IMG/VR virus record: IMGVR_UViG_3300022932_000014
Span: 79,128-143,127 of that record
Reading direction: 5' to 3' (one strand)
Origin: a virus
Length of the DNA stretch: 64,000 nt
The notes under the pieces are model-generated. The model made no database searches, had not been told where the DNA came from, and saw nothing but the letters and a program-made list of their open reading frames with translations. Shown here piece after piece: positions 30,492 through 39,176 of the stretch. The translations under genes were made by a program, and so were the position numbers. Every line of letters starts with the position of its first letter. The stretch's first letter is position 1.

Positions 30492-30791
30492 ATGAAAGAT
30501 TTAGAAGAGTGGGCAAGCGAAGAACTAAGGCAATCCGCCGCGAAAAAAGAATTAGACAAAGATTTTGTAAATTTAATGATCCTAGGAATACCAACAGCTT
30601 ATAAATTTGATAAAGATGGAAATATGAGTAAGATAGAAGTCTTTGAATTTAGAGATAATTCAACACGAATGTTTGAAGTAACCATTGGTGATTTTAGTGT
30701 TAAACGTAATCCAGACGAAACAGAAGAACAGTTTAAAACAAGATTGCAAATAGAGTTGGACAATAACGGATTTGATGTAGAAGTGGTTTAA
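30492..30791 (+). CDS. unknown protein, 99 aa
   Basis: Starts immediately after the upstream TAG in the same frame. 'LEEWASEELRQSAAKKELDK' is helical and contains a GC-core motif (30535-30555). 'FEVTIGDFSVKRNPDETEEQ' follows. Not recognised. Confidence 0.66.
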   Translation: MKDLEEWASEELRQSAAKKELDKDFVNLMILGIPTAYKFDKDGNMSKIEVFEFRDNSTRMFEVTIGDFSVKRNPDETEEQFKTRLQIELDNNGFDVEVV

Positions 30792-30816
30792 ATCGGCGGA
30801 TAAAAAATGAGAACAA

Positions 30817-31086
30817 ATGAGTAAATTCGACGAAAGAACGGTAATAGTGCTTGACAATAGTAATTACATATCAAGCTACGCAGAAAAATGTCCATTTAAA
30901 GCCATCGTAACAGATGTTTATGAAAATGAAATACAAGTTAAATCTGTAGAGACAGATAAAGAATACGAGCTCTATTATAGTCAGATTTTGGAAACTATGG
31001 AAATAGATGAAATTAAATTTATGCTTAGTGGAGGAGAGTATGGTATGTGGGAATATGAGAGAACAAAATCGCCGCAAAAAAGATGA
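30817..31086 (+). CDS. unknown protein, 89 aa
   Basis: 'CPFKAIVTDVYENEIQVKSV' and 'EYELYYSQILETMEIDEIKF' suggest a small barrel. ATGA overlap with the next gene lies within a GC-core motif copy (31070-31092). Confidence 0.68.
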   Translation: MSKFDERTVIVLDNSNYISSYAEKCPFKAIVTDVYENEIQVKSVETDKEYELYYSQILETMEIDEIKFMLSGGEYGMWEYERTKSPQKR

Positions 31087-31313
31087 TAACAGAAGAAAAA
31101 ATTTACAAAGAACTCTCAGAAATAAGAGGAAGAATAATAGTAGGCCTAATGCATAAAGCTTACTTAGCAACAGAATACCAAAAAGAAAAACCAGAAGATC
31201 TACATCAAACAGTTTCTTATATTTCTGACAAAACTAAATGGGATTATTGCGGAATAAGTTCTAAAGAAGATTTGATTAAATTGGAGCTATTAGAGAAATT
31301 AATTAAACAGTGA
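31083..31313 (+). CDS. unknown protein, 76 aa
   Basis: 'KIYKELSEIRGRIIVGLMHK' helical start and 'LHQTVSYISDKTKWDYCGIS' in the middle. Not recognised. Confidence 0.66.
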   Translation: MITEEKIYKELSEIRGRIIVGLMHKAYLATEYQKEKPEDLHQTVSYISDKTKWDYCGISSKEDLIKLELLEKLIKQ

Positions 31314-31314
31314 T

Positions 31315-31560
31315 ATGAAAGAATTGGAAAACAGTTTAATAAACTTCTTAACATCATTAGGAGTTAAACCAAGTGTAAAGAAGAAGAAAATAGTAAGACA
31401 ACCTTCTGAAATGGAGTTAATGATTGATCTTAAAAATAATGAACTAATCATTGATGAATATTTACAAGGATTTTCTACAGAAGAAATTTGTTTAAAGAAT
31501 AATATTTCGTTTAAAAATGTAGATAAAATTATTGATTGTTATAATTATTTGTATAATTGA
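31315..31560 (+). CDS. small helix-turn-helix protein, 81 aa
   Basis: The C-terminal 'EYLQGFSTEEICLKNNISFK' then 'NVDKIIDCYNYLYN' reads as a sigma-region-4/LuxR-like helix-turn-helix. The N-terminus has a basic patch (KPSVKKKKIVRQPS). It sits directly upstream of DNA polymerase and could regulate it. Not assigned to a family. Confidence 0.55.
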   Translation: MKELENSLINFLTSLGVKPSVKKKKIVRQPSEMELMIDLKNNELIIDEYLQGFSTEEICLKNNISFKNVDKIIDCYNYLYN

Positions 31561-31622
31561 TGTGAATTTCGCGGGAAAAAGAGTAATCAAAGAACGAAAG
31601 TTCAAGACAGAAAAATTAGATT

Positions 31623-33731
31623 ATGGAAGATAAGAAGGTAGAAGAAAACAAAGAACAAATAATATTCTTAACTTATGATATTGAAACTTTTCTAAGTATC
31701 TTCTGTGTTGTATTTAAATACCAAGGAAGGTATAAAACATTCGAAATAAGCGAGAGAAAAGATCAATATGAAGAACTAATAGCTTTTCTAAAAGAAGGTG
31801 CTTTAAAACGCTGGTTTTTCGTCGGATTCAATAATTGCCGATTTGATGCACAAGTTCTTCAATGGTTAATGGAAGCTAAAGATTCATTTAAAAAATTGAC
31901 AGGTAAAACTAAAGCAAAACATATCATGGAATTTGCTCAATCTGTTATTGAAAAAATAAATAGAAAGGAATTCCCTCCTTATCAAGAATCTAAATTATCT
32001 TGTCAACAATTAGATTTATTTTTACAGAACCACTACAATAACCGAGCAAGATCAACCAGCTTAAAGTGGATCGAGTACTCCATGAACTGGAAAAAAGTTC
32101 AAGATTTACCTTATAAATTTGATGAAGTTCTTGAAATAGATAAATTTGACGATATTATTCTTTATTGTCATAATGACGTAGATGCAACAGAAGAATTTTT
32201 CAAGAAATCAGAAAAATTAGTTGAATTAAGATTTACTCAACAGATGGAGAATCCTCATCTAGAATTATTTAATAAATCAGATAGTAGTATTGGAGAAGCA
32301 TTATTTTTAGATTTGATGTCTGAGAAATTAGATATTGAAAAAAGTAAACTAAAGAAAATGCAAACTCGCCGTAAAACAATTGAATTAAAAGATATAATTC
32401 TTCCTTATATTAAATTTGAAACACCTGAATTCAATTCTGTTTTAGACTTTTTTAAAGAACAAATTATTACCGAAGATACTAAAGATGCTTTTAAACATTT
32501 AATGATATTCGATGAAGGTGACTATTTCTATGGTTTAGGGGGACTCCATTTTGCAAGAGGAAATTCTATATTTAATTCAAATGAAAAAGAAATTGTACTT
32601 TCAATAGATTTTGCAAGTTTTTACCCAAATATCTCGATCAAAAATAGATTTTACCCAGAACATTTATCTGAAGCTTTTTGCGTATTATATGAAGAATTGT
32701 TTGAAAAACGTAAATTAATTCCTAAATCAAACCCTCAAAATACTGCAATTAAGTTACTTTTAAATGCGGCTTTTGGTAAAGGAGGCGATGAATACAGTTT
32801 TCTTTACGATAAATTATTTCAAATGGCTATCACAGTAAATGGTCAGTTAATACTTTCAATGCTCTGTGAACAGCTCTCTAAAATAGAAGGTGTTAAGATT
32901 GTAATGGCAAATACAGATGGTCTTGAATTAATTGTACCTAAAGATAAGAAAAGAGAAGTATATAATACCTGCGTATCAATTGAAAATCTAACTGAATTAC
33001 AATTAGAATATTCAGTTTATGATAAATTGTTTACCCGCGATATAAATAATTACCTGGGAATTGATACAAATGGTAAATTAAAAATGAAGGGTGCCTTTGA
33101 AATTGATGTAGAAATGCATAAAAATCGTAGTCAGAGAATTGTACAAATTGCAGTTATGAGATATTTTATCCACAATGTGCCAGTAGAAGAAACAGTTAAA
33201 AATCATTTATCAGTAGGTAATTACGGTAAAATAGAGAATCAAGGAATATATGATTTTTGTATTGGTAAAAAGATACAAAGTAATCAAAATTATACATTAG
33301 AAGATAATCAGGAAAATATTATAAAAAACATCAATGATAAAGTAATTAGATTTTATGTTTCAAATAATGGTGATAATTTGCGAAAAAATTATAACGATGG
33401 TCGAAAAGAAATAACTGTTGGTGGAAGTAAGATAACAATGTTCATGGATTATTATGATTCTAAAAATTATGAAATTGATTATGATTACTATATAAATCAA
33501 GCATTTAGAATTATTCATAGTGTGGATGGAACAGAGGAAAGATTAGAAGCTGAAAGGAAAGCCTTAATTGAACAGAAGAAAAAAGAAAGAGAAGAAGAAA
33601 ATTATATTAAATTCTGTATAGATAAAATTCCAACTCAGCTTCAATATTCAAATTATAATAGAGAATGGTTGCAAGAGAAATACGGAATCCCTGCGGAAAT
33701 AAAACCTTCTAAAACAAAAATTAAAGAATGA
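31623..33731 (+). CDS. family B DNA polymerase, 702 aa
   Basis: Exonuclease motifs: 'IFLTYDIETFLSIFCV' (Exo I), 'FVGFNNCRFDAQVLQW' (Exo II), 'ILYCHNDVDATEEFFKK' (Exo III). Polymerase motifs: 'LSIDFASFYPNISIKNRFYP' (motif A, about 322-341), 'AIKLLLNAAFGKGGDEY' (motif B), and 'IVMANTDGLELIV' (motif C, with NTDG in place of the usual DTDS). Its size is near the small end for the family, and no TPR1/TPR2 protein-priming signature is obvious. It replicates the phage genome. A GC-core motif and an HTH gene lie upstream; the stop overlaps a LAGLIDADG endonuclease start. Confidence 0.9.
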   Translation: MEDKKVEENKEQIIFLTYDIETFLSIFCVVFKYQGRYKTFEISERKDQYEELIAFLKEGALKRWFFVGFNNCRFDAQVLQWLMEAKDSFKKLTGKTKAKHIMEFAQSVIEKINRKEFPPYQESKLSCQQLDLFLQNHYNNRARSTSLKWIEYSMNWKKVQDLPYKFDEVLEIDKFDDIILYCHNDVDATEEFFKKSEKLVELRFTQQMENPHLELFNKSDSSIGEALFLDLMSEKLDIEKSKLKKMQTRRKTIELKDIILPYIKFETPEFNSVLDFFKEQIITEDTKDAFKHLMIFDEGDYFYGLGGLHFARGNSIFNSNEKEIVLSIDFASFYPNISIKNRFYPEHLSEAFCVLYEELFEKRKLIPKSNPQNTAIKLLLNAAFGKGGDEYSFLYDKLFQMAITVNGQLILSMLCEQLSKIEGVKIVMANTDGLELIVPKDKKREVYNTCVSIENLTELQLEYSVYDKLFTRDINNYLGIDTNGKLKMKGAFEIDVEMHKNRSQRIVQIAVMRYFIHNVPVEETVKNHLSVGNYGKIENQGIYDFCIGKKIQSNQNYTLEDNQENIIKNINDKVIRFYVSNNGDNLRKNYNDGRKEITVGGSKITMFMDYYDSKNYEIDYDYYINQAFRIIHSVDGTEERLEAERKALIEQKKKEREEENYIKFCIDKIPTQLQYSNYNREWLQEKYGIPAEIKPSKTKIKE

Positions 33732-34435
33732 TAACAAACGAACAAAAACAAGTAATGTTAAGTGGAATTTTAGGAGATGGTCACTTAATTAAAAATGGGG
33801 GAGGAGCAATGAGTTTTTCTTGTCAACATAAAGAGTATATGGAATTTAAAAAATCTCTTTTAGGGGACTTAGCTACTGATGTAAAAGTAGTGAATAATAA
33901 TGGTTACAAAAAAGGTACAATATATACTTTGAGATGTAAATCAAACCAATATGGTAAGTTTTTACTTAAATGCGGATTTGATGATATAATGGAAGAAATG
34001 GATGATTTAGGTATCGGAATGTGGTTGGTAGATGATGGTAGCCGTCATAAAAAAGATAACTTTTATAATATTAATACACACGCTATTGATAGAAATATAG
34101 AAGAAGAGATTTTAATTCCCCACTTGAATAAAAGAAACATATTTCCTAAAGTTTTAACCGAGACTAAAAAAGATGGTAGAATTTTCTCTTATCTTTATAT
34201 TTCAAAATGGCAAGGTGCCATGGAGTTATCTAGAATGATACGTAATTTAAATTTAAAATGTTATGATTATAAAGTAGCACCCATTGAATTAGAAGAGGCT
34301 TATTTTTTATATAAAGATTTAGAAGAGTTCAAATCTAAAACCACACAAGGTAAGACTAATTTCATAAAAAAGTATTTAAATATAGGATATAAAGATTTCA
34401 TGCATAAGAACATTACTAGTATAGATAAGAAATAA
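33728..34435 (+). CDS. LAGLIDADG homing endonuclease, free-standing, 235 aa
   Basis: Two LAGLIDADG helices: 'KQVMLSGILGDGHLIKNGGG' near residues 7-20 and 'MDDLGIGMWLVDDGSRHKKD' near 92-108, the second with the catalytic-type D-D-G. 'HLNKRNIFPKVLTETKKDGR' and 'LYISKWQGAMELSRMIR' are the DNA-contacting half-domains. It starts on the stop of the DNA polymerase gene (ATGA). The polymerase frame is intact, so this endonuclease probably targets the polymerase locus of relatives from an adjacent insertion site. Confidence 0.85.
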   Translation: MITNEQKQVMLSGILGDGHLIKNGGGAMSFSCQHKEYMEFKKSLLGDLATDVKVVNNNGYKKGTIYTLRCKSNQYGKFLLKCGFDDIMEEMDDLGIGMWLVDDGSRHKKDNFYNINTHAIDRNIEEEILIPHLNKRNIFPKVLTETKKDGRIFSYLYISKWQGAMELSRMIRNLNLKCYDYKVAPIELEEAYFLYKDLEEFKSKTTQGKTNFIKKYLNIGYKDFMHKNITSIDKK

Positions 34436-34447
34436 ATCCTTCTTTAC

Positions 34448-34478
34448 TTGCACAGTAAATTAATATCATTTATATTTG
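34448..34478 (+). promoter_or_regulatory. Bacteroidota-type promoter
   Basis: TTG at 34448-34450, 20-base gap, TATATTTG at 34471-34478: exact consensus. The leader to 34539 contains one of the clearest GC-core motif copies (34489-34520). Confidence 0.8.
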
Positions 34479-34538
34479 CATTAAAATTAACTGTTTTTTC
34501 ACTCTTTTTGCGCGAAAAACTAATAAAATAACATCAAA

Positions 34539-34949
34539 ATGAAAGAATTAGAAAACAAAATTAGAGAAGTTTTACCAAGATTACAAGAAGTGAAAAGAGG
34601 CCAAAGATTCCTGTCCCCTTATTATGGTATTATCACTGCAACAAATATCACAGATCACGGAAACAATAAATACTCTGTGTACGGTTTTGACGAAGATCAA
34701 GGGCTTCCTAGAGATAATTATTATCCAAAAGACTTAGAATTATTAGGTTTTGAGATTAAATTAAATGATGTTTTAGAGTTCTTAAATATATTTTTTATTA
34801 CAGATCAAAGTGCTTCCAATGTAGTTAAATTATTTAATGGTTCAGAAAAAGCCAAAATCAAGAAGACCCTGATTGATAACTGGGATTTATCTTCTATTCT
34901 ACTTAGAGATCAAAGTAATAGTATTAAAGACTTATTAAATAGTTTCTAG
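34539..34949 (+). CDS. unknown protein, 136 aa
   Basis: 'VKRGQRFLSPYYGIITATNI' then 'NDVLEFLNIFFITDQSASNV' and 'KKTLIDNWDLSSILLRDQSN'. The N-terminal part reads as a small barrel, the rest as helices. Ends in TAG with the next ATG one codon on, in frame. Confidence 0.7.
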   Translation: MKELENKIREVLPRLQEVKRGQRFLSPYYGIITATNITDHGNNKYSVYGFDEDQGLPRDNYYPKDLELLGFEIKLNDVLEFLNIFFITDQSASNVVKLFNGSEKAKIKKTLIDNWDLSSILLRDQSNSIKDLLNSF

Positions 34950-34952
34950 ATC

Positions 34953-35228
34953 ATGAAAGAAAAAATAGAACAAAGATTAGCTGGCTACAAAGAAGAAAAA
35001 GAAGCTTGGGTAACTAAACAAAAACAATATCGTTGGTCAGCTAAAGAAAAAGAAGAGGGCTCTACTACTTATGGTTATTATCAGGAACAGGAAGTTATGT
35101 ATACTAATAAGATAGTGGAGTTGGAGTGGGTTTTAGAACTGTTTTCTAACTCTTTTTCCGCGAAACCTCAATTTAATGCGCCAAATAAGGACGGAGTATA
35201 TAAAAGAAATGATTCATTTGATATGTAA
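34953..35228 (+). CDS. unknown helical protein, 91 aa
   Basis: Charged helical N-terminus (KIEQRLAGYKEEKEAWVTKQ), then 'YTNKIVELEWVLELFSNSFS'. A GC-core motif copy (35137-35166) is inside the gene. Not recognised. Confidence 0.68.
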   Translation: MKEKIEQRLAGYKEEKEAWVTKQKQYRWSAKEKEEGSTTYGYYQEQEVMYTNKIVELEWVLELFSNSFSAKPQFNAPNKDGVYKRNDSFDM

Positions 35229-35231
35229 ATT

Positions 35232-35480
35232 ATGAAAGAGCTAATTGAAAATTGGTGTAAGAGAAATCACCTTAGAAATTTAAAATTTACAGATAACAAA
35301 AAATTTGCAATTGTAGATGGAGACTCTACAAATTTATTAATTTTAATAAAAGACAAAGACTGGCAAAAACCTAATGAAGAGGATGAAAATCTTATTTATA
35401 GAAAAGCTTACAGAACTGGTAAAAGGCAAATATGGTATGTTGAATTAAAGGATGGAGAATTAGAGTGGTCATTATTTTAA
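35232..35480 (+). CDS. unknown protein, 82 aa
   Basis: 'ENWCKRNHLRNLKFTDNKKF' and 'YRTGKRQIWYVELKDGELEW'. Basic start, acidic end. Not recognised. Confidence 0.68.
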   Translation: MKELIENWCKRNHLRNLKFTDNKKFAIVDGDSTNLLILIKDKDWQKPNEEDENLIYRKAYRTGKRQIWYVELKDGELEWSLF

Positions 35481-35490
35481 AATAAAAGAT

Positions 35491-35664
35491 ATGAAAGTAG
35501 ATAGTATTATTTCGAATTGGTTGAAGAAAAATAGAGAGTTAAAAAAGAAATGTTTACATGATACTTGTAGATCTTGTAATGGAAAAGGTATAAAAGAAAA
35601 CGGGTCAGAGTGTTTTCATTTTATTAGTTGCCCTTGTAGCAAATGTTCACCAAGTTATTTTTAA
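35491..35664 (+). CDS. small zinc-binding protein, DnaJ-like cysteine motif, 57 aa
   Basis: 'CLHDTCRSCNGKGIKENGSE' followed by 'CFHFISCPCSKCSPS' gives C-x2-C-x-G-x-G and paired CxC/CxxC sites, as in a half DnaJ-type zinc finger. Likely a small metal-binding adaptor; no J domain is present. Confidence 0.6.
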   Translation: MKVDSIISNWLKKNRELKKKCLHDTCRSCNGKGIKENGSECFHFISCPCSKCSPSYF

Positions 35665-35667
35665 ATT

Positions 35668-35979
35668 ATGAAATACGTTGAAAGCTATTGGGCAGAAGAA
35701 TTACCAAACGGAGTTATTCATTTATTAATCAACTGCACACAAAGAGAAATATATTATCATGCTTTTATGGATAATGAGTTTTTAATTGCGGGGACTAAGA
35801 AAGAATATGATAAATGGACATCTGAATTTATACTTAAAACAGAAAAGTTTCTACCTAATAATAAAGACGTTATTTATAACATGAGTAGTATGAAGGAAAA
35901 AGACCAGCTGAGTTTTTTCTGGATACCTTTTGAACGTGGGAAATTTAAAAATAGAAAAATTTTAATTAGTAGTAAATAA
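35668..35979 (+). CDS. unknown protein, 103 aa
   Basis: 'YVESYWAEELPNGVIHLLIN' and 'LSFFWIPFERGKFKNRKILI'. Mixed alpha/beta. Not recognised. Confidence 0.68.
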   Translation: MKYVESYWAEELPNGVIHLLINCTQREIYYHAFMDNEFLIAGTKKEYDKWTSEFILKTEKFLPNNKDVIYNMSSMKEKDQLSFFWIPFERGKFKNRKILISSK

Positions 35980-35987
35980 TAAAAATT

Positions 35988-36140
35988 ATGTGGGCAAATA
36001 TATCCGTTTTTAACTATGACAGTTTTGTAGGCTCTTTTTACGAGCACAGAGATTACCTCCTAACAAAACAAGACATTGTAAAAGCTATAAATAAAGAGTA
36101 TGGAGAAGGTAATTGGAACCGTTGGTCTTTAGAATATTAA
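35988..36140 (+). CDS. unknown 50-aa protein
   Basis: MWANISVFNYDSFVGSFYEH and 'VKAINKEYGEGNWNRWSLEY'. Compact, aromatic. Adjacent genes and a clean ATG support it. Confidence 0.58.
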   Translation: MWANISVFNYDSFVGSFYEHRDYLLTKQDIVKAINKEYGEGNWNRWSLEY

Positions 36141-36159
36141 TTAAAACTATAAATAGATA

Positions 36160-36429
36160 ATGGGGATGTTCGATAGTATAATGTTAAGTATAAAATGCCC
36201 TTATTGTGATAAGGAAACTATAAGAGAGTGTCAGACTAAGAATTTAGATTGTATCTTAAAAATATATAATGAAGGAGATGTAGTTAAAACTGATGAAAAA
36301 TGGCTTTTTGCTATTACTGATTGTAAATCTAGTCAATGTGATAGAAGCAATAGAGGAGTGGGGGAGTTTTTTGATTTAAAAATCCGTGTAAAAAATAATA
36401 AAATAACAGGTAAATATAAAATACTATGA
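36160..36429 (+). CDS. unknown protein with zinc-ribbon start, 89 aa
   Basis: 'LSIKCPYCDKETIRECQTKN' has C-x2-C, and 'FAITDCKSSQCDRSNRG' supplies two more cysteines, so a zinc ribbon is likely. The C-terminal part is strand-rich. Overlaps the next ATG. Confidence 0.66.
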   Translation: MGMFDSIMLSIKCPYCDKETIRECQTKNLDCILKIYNEGDVVKTDEKWLFAITDCKSSQCDRSNRGVGEFFDLKIRVKNNKITGKYKIL

Positions 36430-36689
36430 AAGCACTAGACATCTTTTTCCTAACACACGGATTTAACCAAGAGGACTATGTAATTTCTAATTATGATAAC
36501 ACTTGTATTCGTAATAAAGACTTATTCAAAGCTGGGTATGAAGCTAAAAATGAATTAATTCAGAAACGTATTGACGAGATAACAGCAGAAATAAAAGAGT
36601 TATCAGATAGTTCTATGAAGACAAGTTTTAAACTAACTGCTTTACGCGCCGTGAAAAAAGAACTAAAAAGTTTGTTAGTCTCAGAATAA
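36426..36689 (+). CDS. unknown helical protein, 87 aa
   Basis: 'NKDLFKAGYEAKNELIQKRI', then 'EITAEIKELSDSSMKTSFKL'. The A-G-Y-E-A-K segment is common in small Bacteroidota phage proteins. Probably a helical bundle. Confidence 0.68.
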   Translation: MKALDIFFLTHGFNQEDYVISNYDNTCIRNKDLFKAGYEAKNELIQKRIDEITAEIKELSDSSMKTSFKLTALRAVKKELKSLLVSE

Positions 36690-36717
36690 ATACGTAAGTT
36701 TACAAAAAATAAATGAT

Positions 36718-36960
36718 ATGAAAATAAAAGCTTATACAGAAGGGCTAGATATGAAACAGTTTAAACACATTCCTTCAATTAGTGTTTATAACCAGAACTA
36801 TTATAATGGATTTAATAAAGATCTTTTATTTGCTTCGAGTGACGACGATGATACAACAGAATGGTTTTTAGTTGAGTACACTGAATTTAGGTATTTAGGT
36901 AATTCTTATACTTCTCAAAATGACATTTTAAATTTAATCCATGAAAGCTGTAGAAACTAA
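36718..36960 (+). CDS. unknown protein, 80 aa
   Basis: 'MKQFKHIPSISVYNQNYYNG' and an acidic run 'SSDDDDTTEWFLVEYTEF'. Not recognised. Confidence 0.66.
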   Translation: MKIKAYTEGLDMKQFKHIPSISVYNQNYYNGFNKDLLFASSDDDDTTEWFLVEYTEFRYLGNSYTSQNDILNLIHESCRN

Positions 36961-36961
36961 T

Positions 36962-37246
36962 ATGAAACTATATTTTAGAAATGAAGATTCAACTAATGTA
37001 GAAACTATAGAAGATATTCTGCATGATGCTAGACTGGATGAATTAATAGAGGTTTCCGTTTTAGAAGCGGATTTGGATAATGGTACATCAGAGTACATTT
37101 GGTGTCAATTATATGATTGTGTTGAAAGATCTAATTGTAAAAAATCTTTATGCTCTTCTTATGAATCAACATCTGGCAGAGGAAAATGCAAAAACAAAGG
37201 TAATTTATATTTTCATGGAAATGAAGTAATATTTAAAGTAGGATAA
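36962..37246 (+). CDS. unknown cysteine-rich protein, 94 aa
   Basis: Start at the ATG 36962 just after the upstream TAA; an in-frame ATG at 36941 is also open. 'CQLYDCVERSNCKKSLCSSY' and 'GRGKCKNKG' form a five-cysteine cluster that may bind metal. Not recognised. Confidence 0.64.
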   Translation: MKLYFRNEDSTNVETIEDILHDARLDELIEVSVLEADLDNGTSEYIWCQLYDCVERSNCKKSLCSSYESTSGRGKCKNKGNLYFHGNEVIFKVG

Positions 37247-37248
37247 TT

Positions 37249-37521
37249 ATGGCTTTAGGAACACAATTCTCACCAATACTAGAAGAAATAGCAGACGCTC
37301 TTTTAGAAAATTACGAAAGAAAACCTGAATTCACTTTAGAAGGATTCAAGGCTGCACTCTATATCTTTCAATCTGCTTTGATGGATAAAATGTATACTCT
37401 TCAAACAAATGAAGACATTCCAAATGAAATTAAAATGGATATGGCTTTGAAGCTTGGAGGAGATTTAAGAGAATTGATTAAAACATATTGTAATATTGAT
37501 ACTCATGAACTATACAGTTAA
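37249..37521 (+). CDS. unknown helical protein, 90 aa
   Basis: 'FSPILEEIADALLENYERKP' and 'FQSALMDKMYTLQTNEDIPN' suggest an all-helical protein. It overlaps the next gene by 17 bases. Confidence 0.68.
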   Translation: MALGTQFSPILEEIADALLENYERKPEFTLEGFKAALYIFQSALMDKMYTLQTNEDIPNEIKMDMALKLGGDLRELIKTYCNIDTHELYS

Positions 37522-37663
37522 TTGGATATTATTTGCTTTGTTTTTAATTCTTTTCGCGGAAAATAGATTAAGACCCAGGCTATTCAAAACTATATATGGT
37601 GATTGGATAATCTGGTTTACTTGGCGCGGTAAAAGGAAATTTTATATAATTTTTAAAGCTTAA
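37505..37663 (+). CDS. small membrane protein with basic tail, 52 aa
   Basis: Hydrophobic helix 'NWILFALFLILFAENRL' near the start and a basic aromatic C-terminus 'IIWFTWRGKRKFYIIFKA'. A GC-core copy encodes the L-F-A-E-N stretch. Confidence 0.55.
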   Translation: MNYTVNWILFALFLILFAENRLRPRLFKTIYGDWIIWFTWRGKRKFYIIFKA

Positions 37664-37666
37664 TTT

Positions 37667-37957
37667 ATGAAAACAATTGAATTAAACATAGATTGGACAG
37701 AAAGTATGCAATTTATAGAACAACAGGAAACTGTTTTCTTAGATGATGGTAGTACAGCGGAAATTTCTATTTTTGCCGAGGTTACTATTTACGATAATGT
37801 TCCAATATCATTTTACGATGAAAGGCAACAATCTGTAAAAGTAGAAAATTTAGAAATAGAGATTTTGGAACTATGGGATAAAATTGGTGAAAAAATCACA
37901 TTAGATGATTCGGCGGAAAAAGAATTAAAACAGCAAATTTTAGAAAACATACAATAA
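37667..37957 (+). CDS. unknown acidic protein, 96 aa
   Basis: 'ETVFLDDGSTAEISIFAEVT' strands, then 'VENLEIEILELWDKIGEKIT' helix. A GC-core motif (37911-37933) encodes D-S-A-E-K-E-L. Its TAA shares a base with the next ATG. Confidence 0.68.
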   Translation: MKTIELNIDWTESMQFIEQQETVFLDDGSTAEISIFAEVTIYDNVPISFYDERQQSVKVENLEIEILELWDKIGEKITLDDSAEKELKQQILENIQ

Positions 37958-38448
37958 TGAAAGGAACTTGTTATAGAGCAGTGGAAAACCAAGATGGTAC
38001 AATACAACTGCATGATTTATATATTGATAATGGAACACACTATACTAAACCTTGCTTAGTTTTCACCAAATCTGAGTTTGAAGGTACTTGGGATAATGAA
38101 GAGTACTTGATTAAGTTTTTTCGCGGAATAAAAAAGAATAAGAAAAAATATATTAAAGAACTAAAACAATTTTGTAAGAGCGAAGACTTTAATTATGGAA
38201 TTACTTTAAGAGAGTTGCTAGATATTTATTCAGATAGTAAGAAACTAAATTTTTGGACTAAGAAAGAAAAGGCAATTCTAGAGCATCAAAAACCTAATTT
38301 CCATCAATATTTAATATCTGTTGGAAGAAGTTTAAACAACTATAGTTATGACCCAATAAAAGTCTTAAATAATGTCCATTATTTTGCCGATTGCTATATT
38401 AAGAATATTAAAGTAAAGGATGCACTTGATAATTTTAGTAAAGTATGA
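37957..38448 (+). CDS. unknown protein, 163 aa
   Basis: The first ~45 residues are beta-like; the remainder is a charged helical domain (FFRGIKKNKKKYIKELKQFC; 'KKEKAILEHQKPNFHQYLIS'). Not recognised. Confidence 0.7.
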   Translation: MKGTCYRAVENQDGTIQLHDLYIDNGTHYTKPCLVFTKSEFEGTWDNEEYLIKFFRGIKKNKKKYIKELKQFCKSEDFNYGITLRELLDIYSDSKKLNFWTKKEKAILEHQKPNFHQYLISVGRSLNNYSYDPIKVLNNVHYFADCYIKNIKVKDALDNFSKV

Positions 38449-38630
38449 GAAATTACTGTAAGAATTGTAAAAATATGGTAGTAATGCACGCTTTTTCTTT
38501 TGGGAATTGTTATAGTTGTCGAGAAGAAATAAGTACACCTCACATTCCAGTTGAAAGGTTATGTTTAAAATGTTCAGAAGAAACAGGATTATGTCAAAGT
38601 TGTGGAAATAAAATAGAAGCAGATGAATAA
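38445..38630 (+). CDS. double zinc-ribbon protein, 61 aa
   Basis: Four C-x2-C pairs: 'YCKNCKNMV', 'NCYSCREE', 'LCLKCSEE', 'LCQSCGNK'. Two zinc ribbons, probably an RNA-, DNA- or protein-binding adaptor. ATGA overlap upstream and an 8-base overlap downstream. Confidence 0.7.
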   Translation: MRNYCKNCKNMVVMHAFSFGNCYSCREEISTPHIPVERLCLKCSEETGLCQSCGNKIEADE

Positions 38631-38862
38631 CGACGAAAGATTAGATAAGATTTTGGAAGCTGAGAATACTGTCCTTAAATACCAAGAAAATAATAAATCA
38701 TTAAAAATTCCAGACATAAGAAATAAACTATCTCCTATTACTAATATGATTGCTTTATTTGAAAGAGGAGAATATGCTTATATAAAGAATAAAAGTTTGG
38801 ATGAAGTTAAAAAGAGTATTAACTATTTAGCACAACGAGAAGTTTATGAAAATATTAAATAA
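38623..38862 (+). CDS. unknown helical protein, 79 aa
   Basis: 'KILEAENTVLKYQENNKSLK' and 'LFERGEYAYIKNKSLDEVKK'. Predicted helical. Not recognised. Confidence 0.66.
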   Translation: MNNDERLDKILEAENTVLKYQENNKSLKIPDIRNKLSPITNMIALFERGEYAYIKNKSLDEVKKSINYLAQREVYENIK

Positions 38863-39175
38863 AGAGGAATTTTTTAAACTCCCACAAGGAACAGTCTACT
38901 CAGAATACGATCCGTTAACTTTTCACAGTTTATTCATAAAAGGAGAGCAATTAACAGTTGATTACATAGAGTTAGATTTAGTAGGGAATATTGAGTATAA
39001 TAATTCAGATGAGTATTGTGAAATACTAGAAGAAGCCAAAGAGACTGGAAAATCATTTAAATTAGACTTTGAAAATTATGGAAGAAATGGTATGTATTCA
39101 GATGATCAACTTTATGCTGTATATGAAAAAGAAGATATTGAAGGACTTATAAATACTTTAAAAGCTTGTTTATAG
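38846..39175 (+). CDS. unknown acidic protein, 109 aa
   Basis: 'FFKLPQGTVYSEYDPLTFHS' is an opening I have seen in unknown Bacteroidota phage proteins; 'YAVYEKEDIEGLINTLKACL' closes it. It directly precedes the primase-associated gene. Confidence 0.68.
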   Translation: MKILNKEEFFKLPQGTVYSEYDPLTFHSLFIKGEQLTVDYIELDLVGNIEYNNSDEYCEILEEAKETGKSFKLDFENYGRNGMYSDDQLYAVYEKEDIEGLINTLKACL

Positions 39176-39176
39176 T

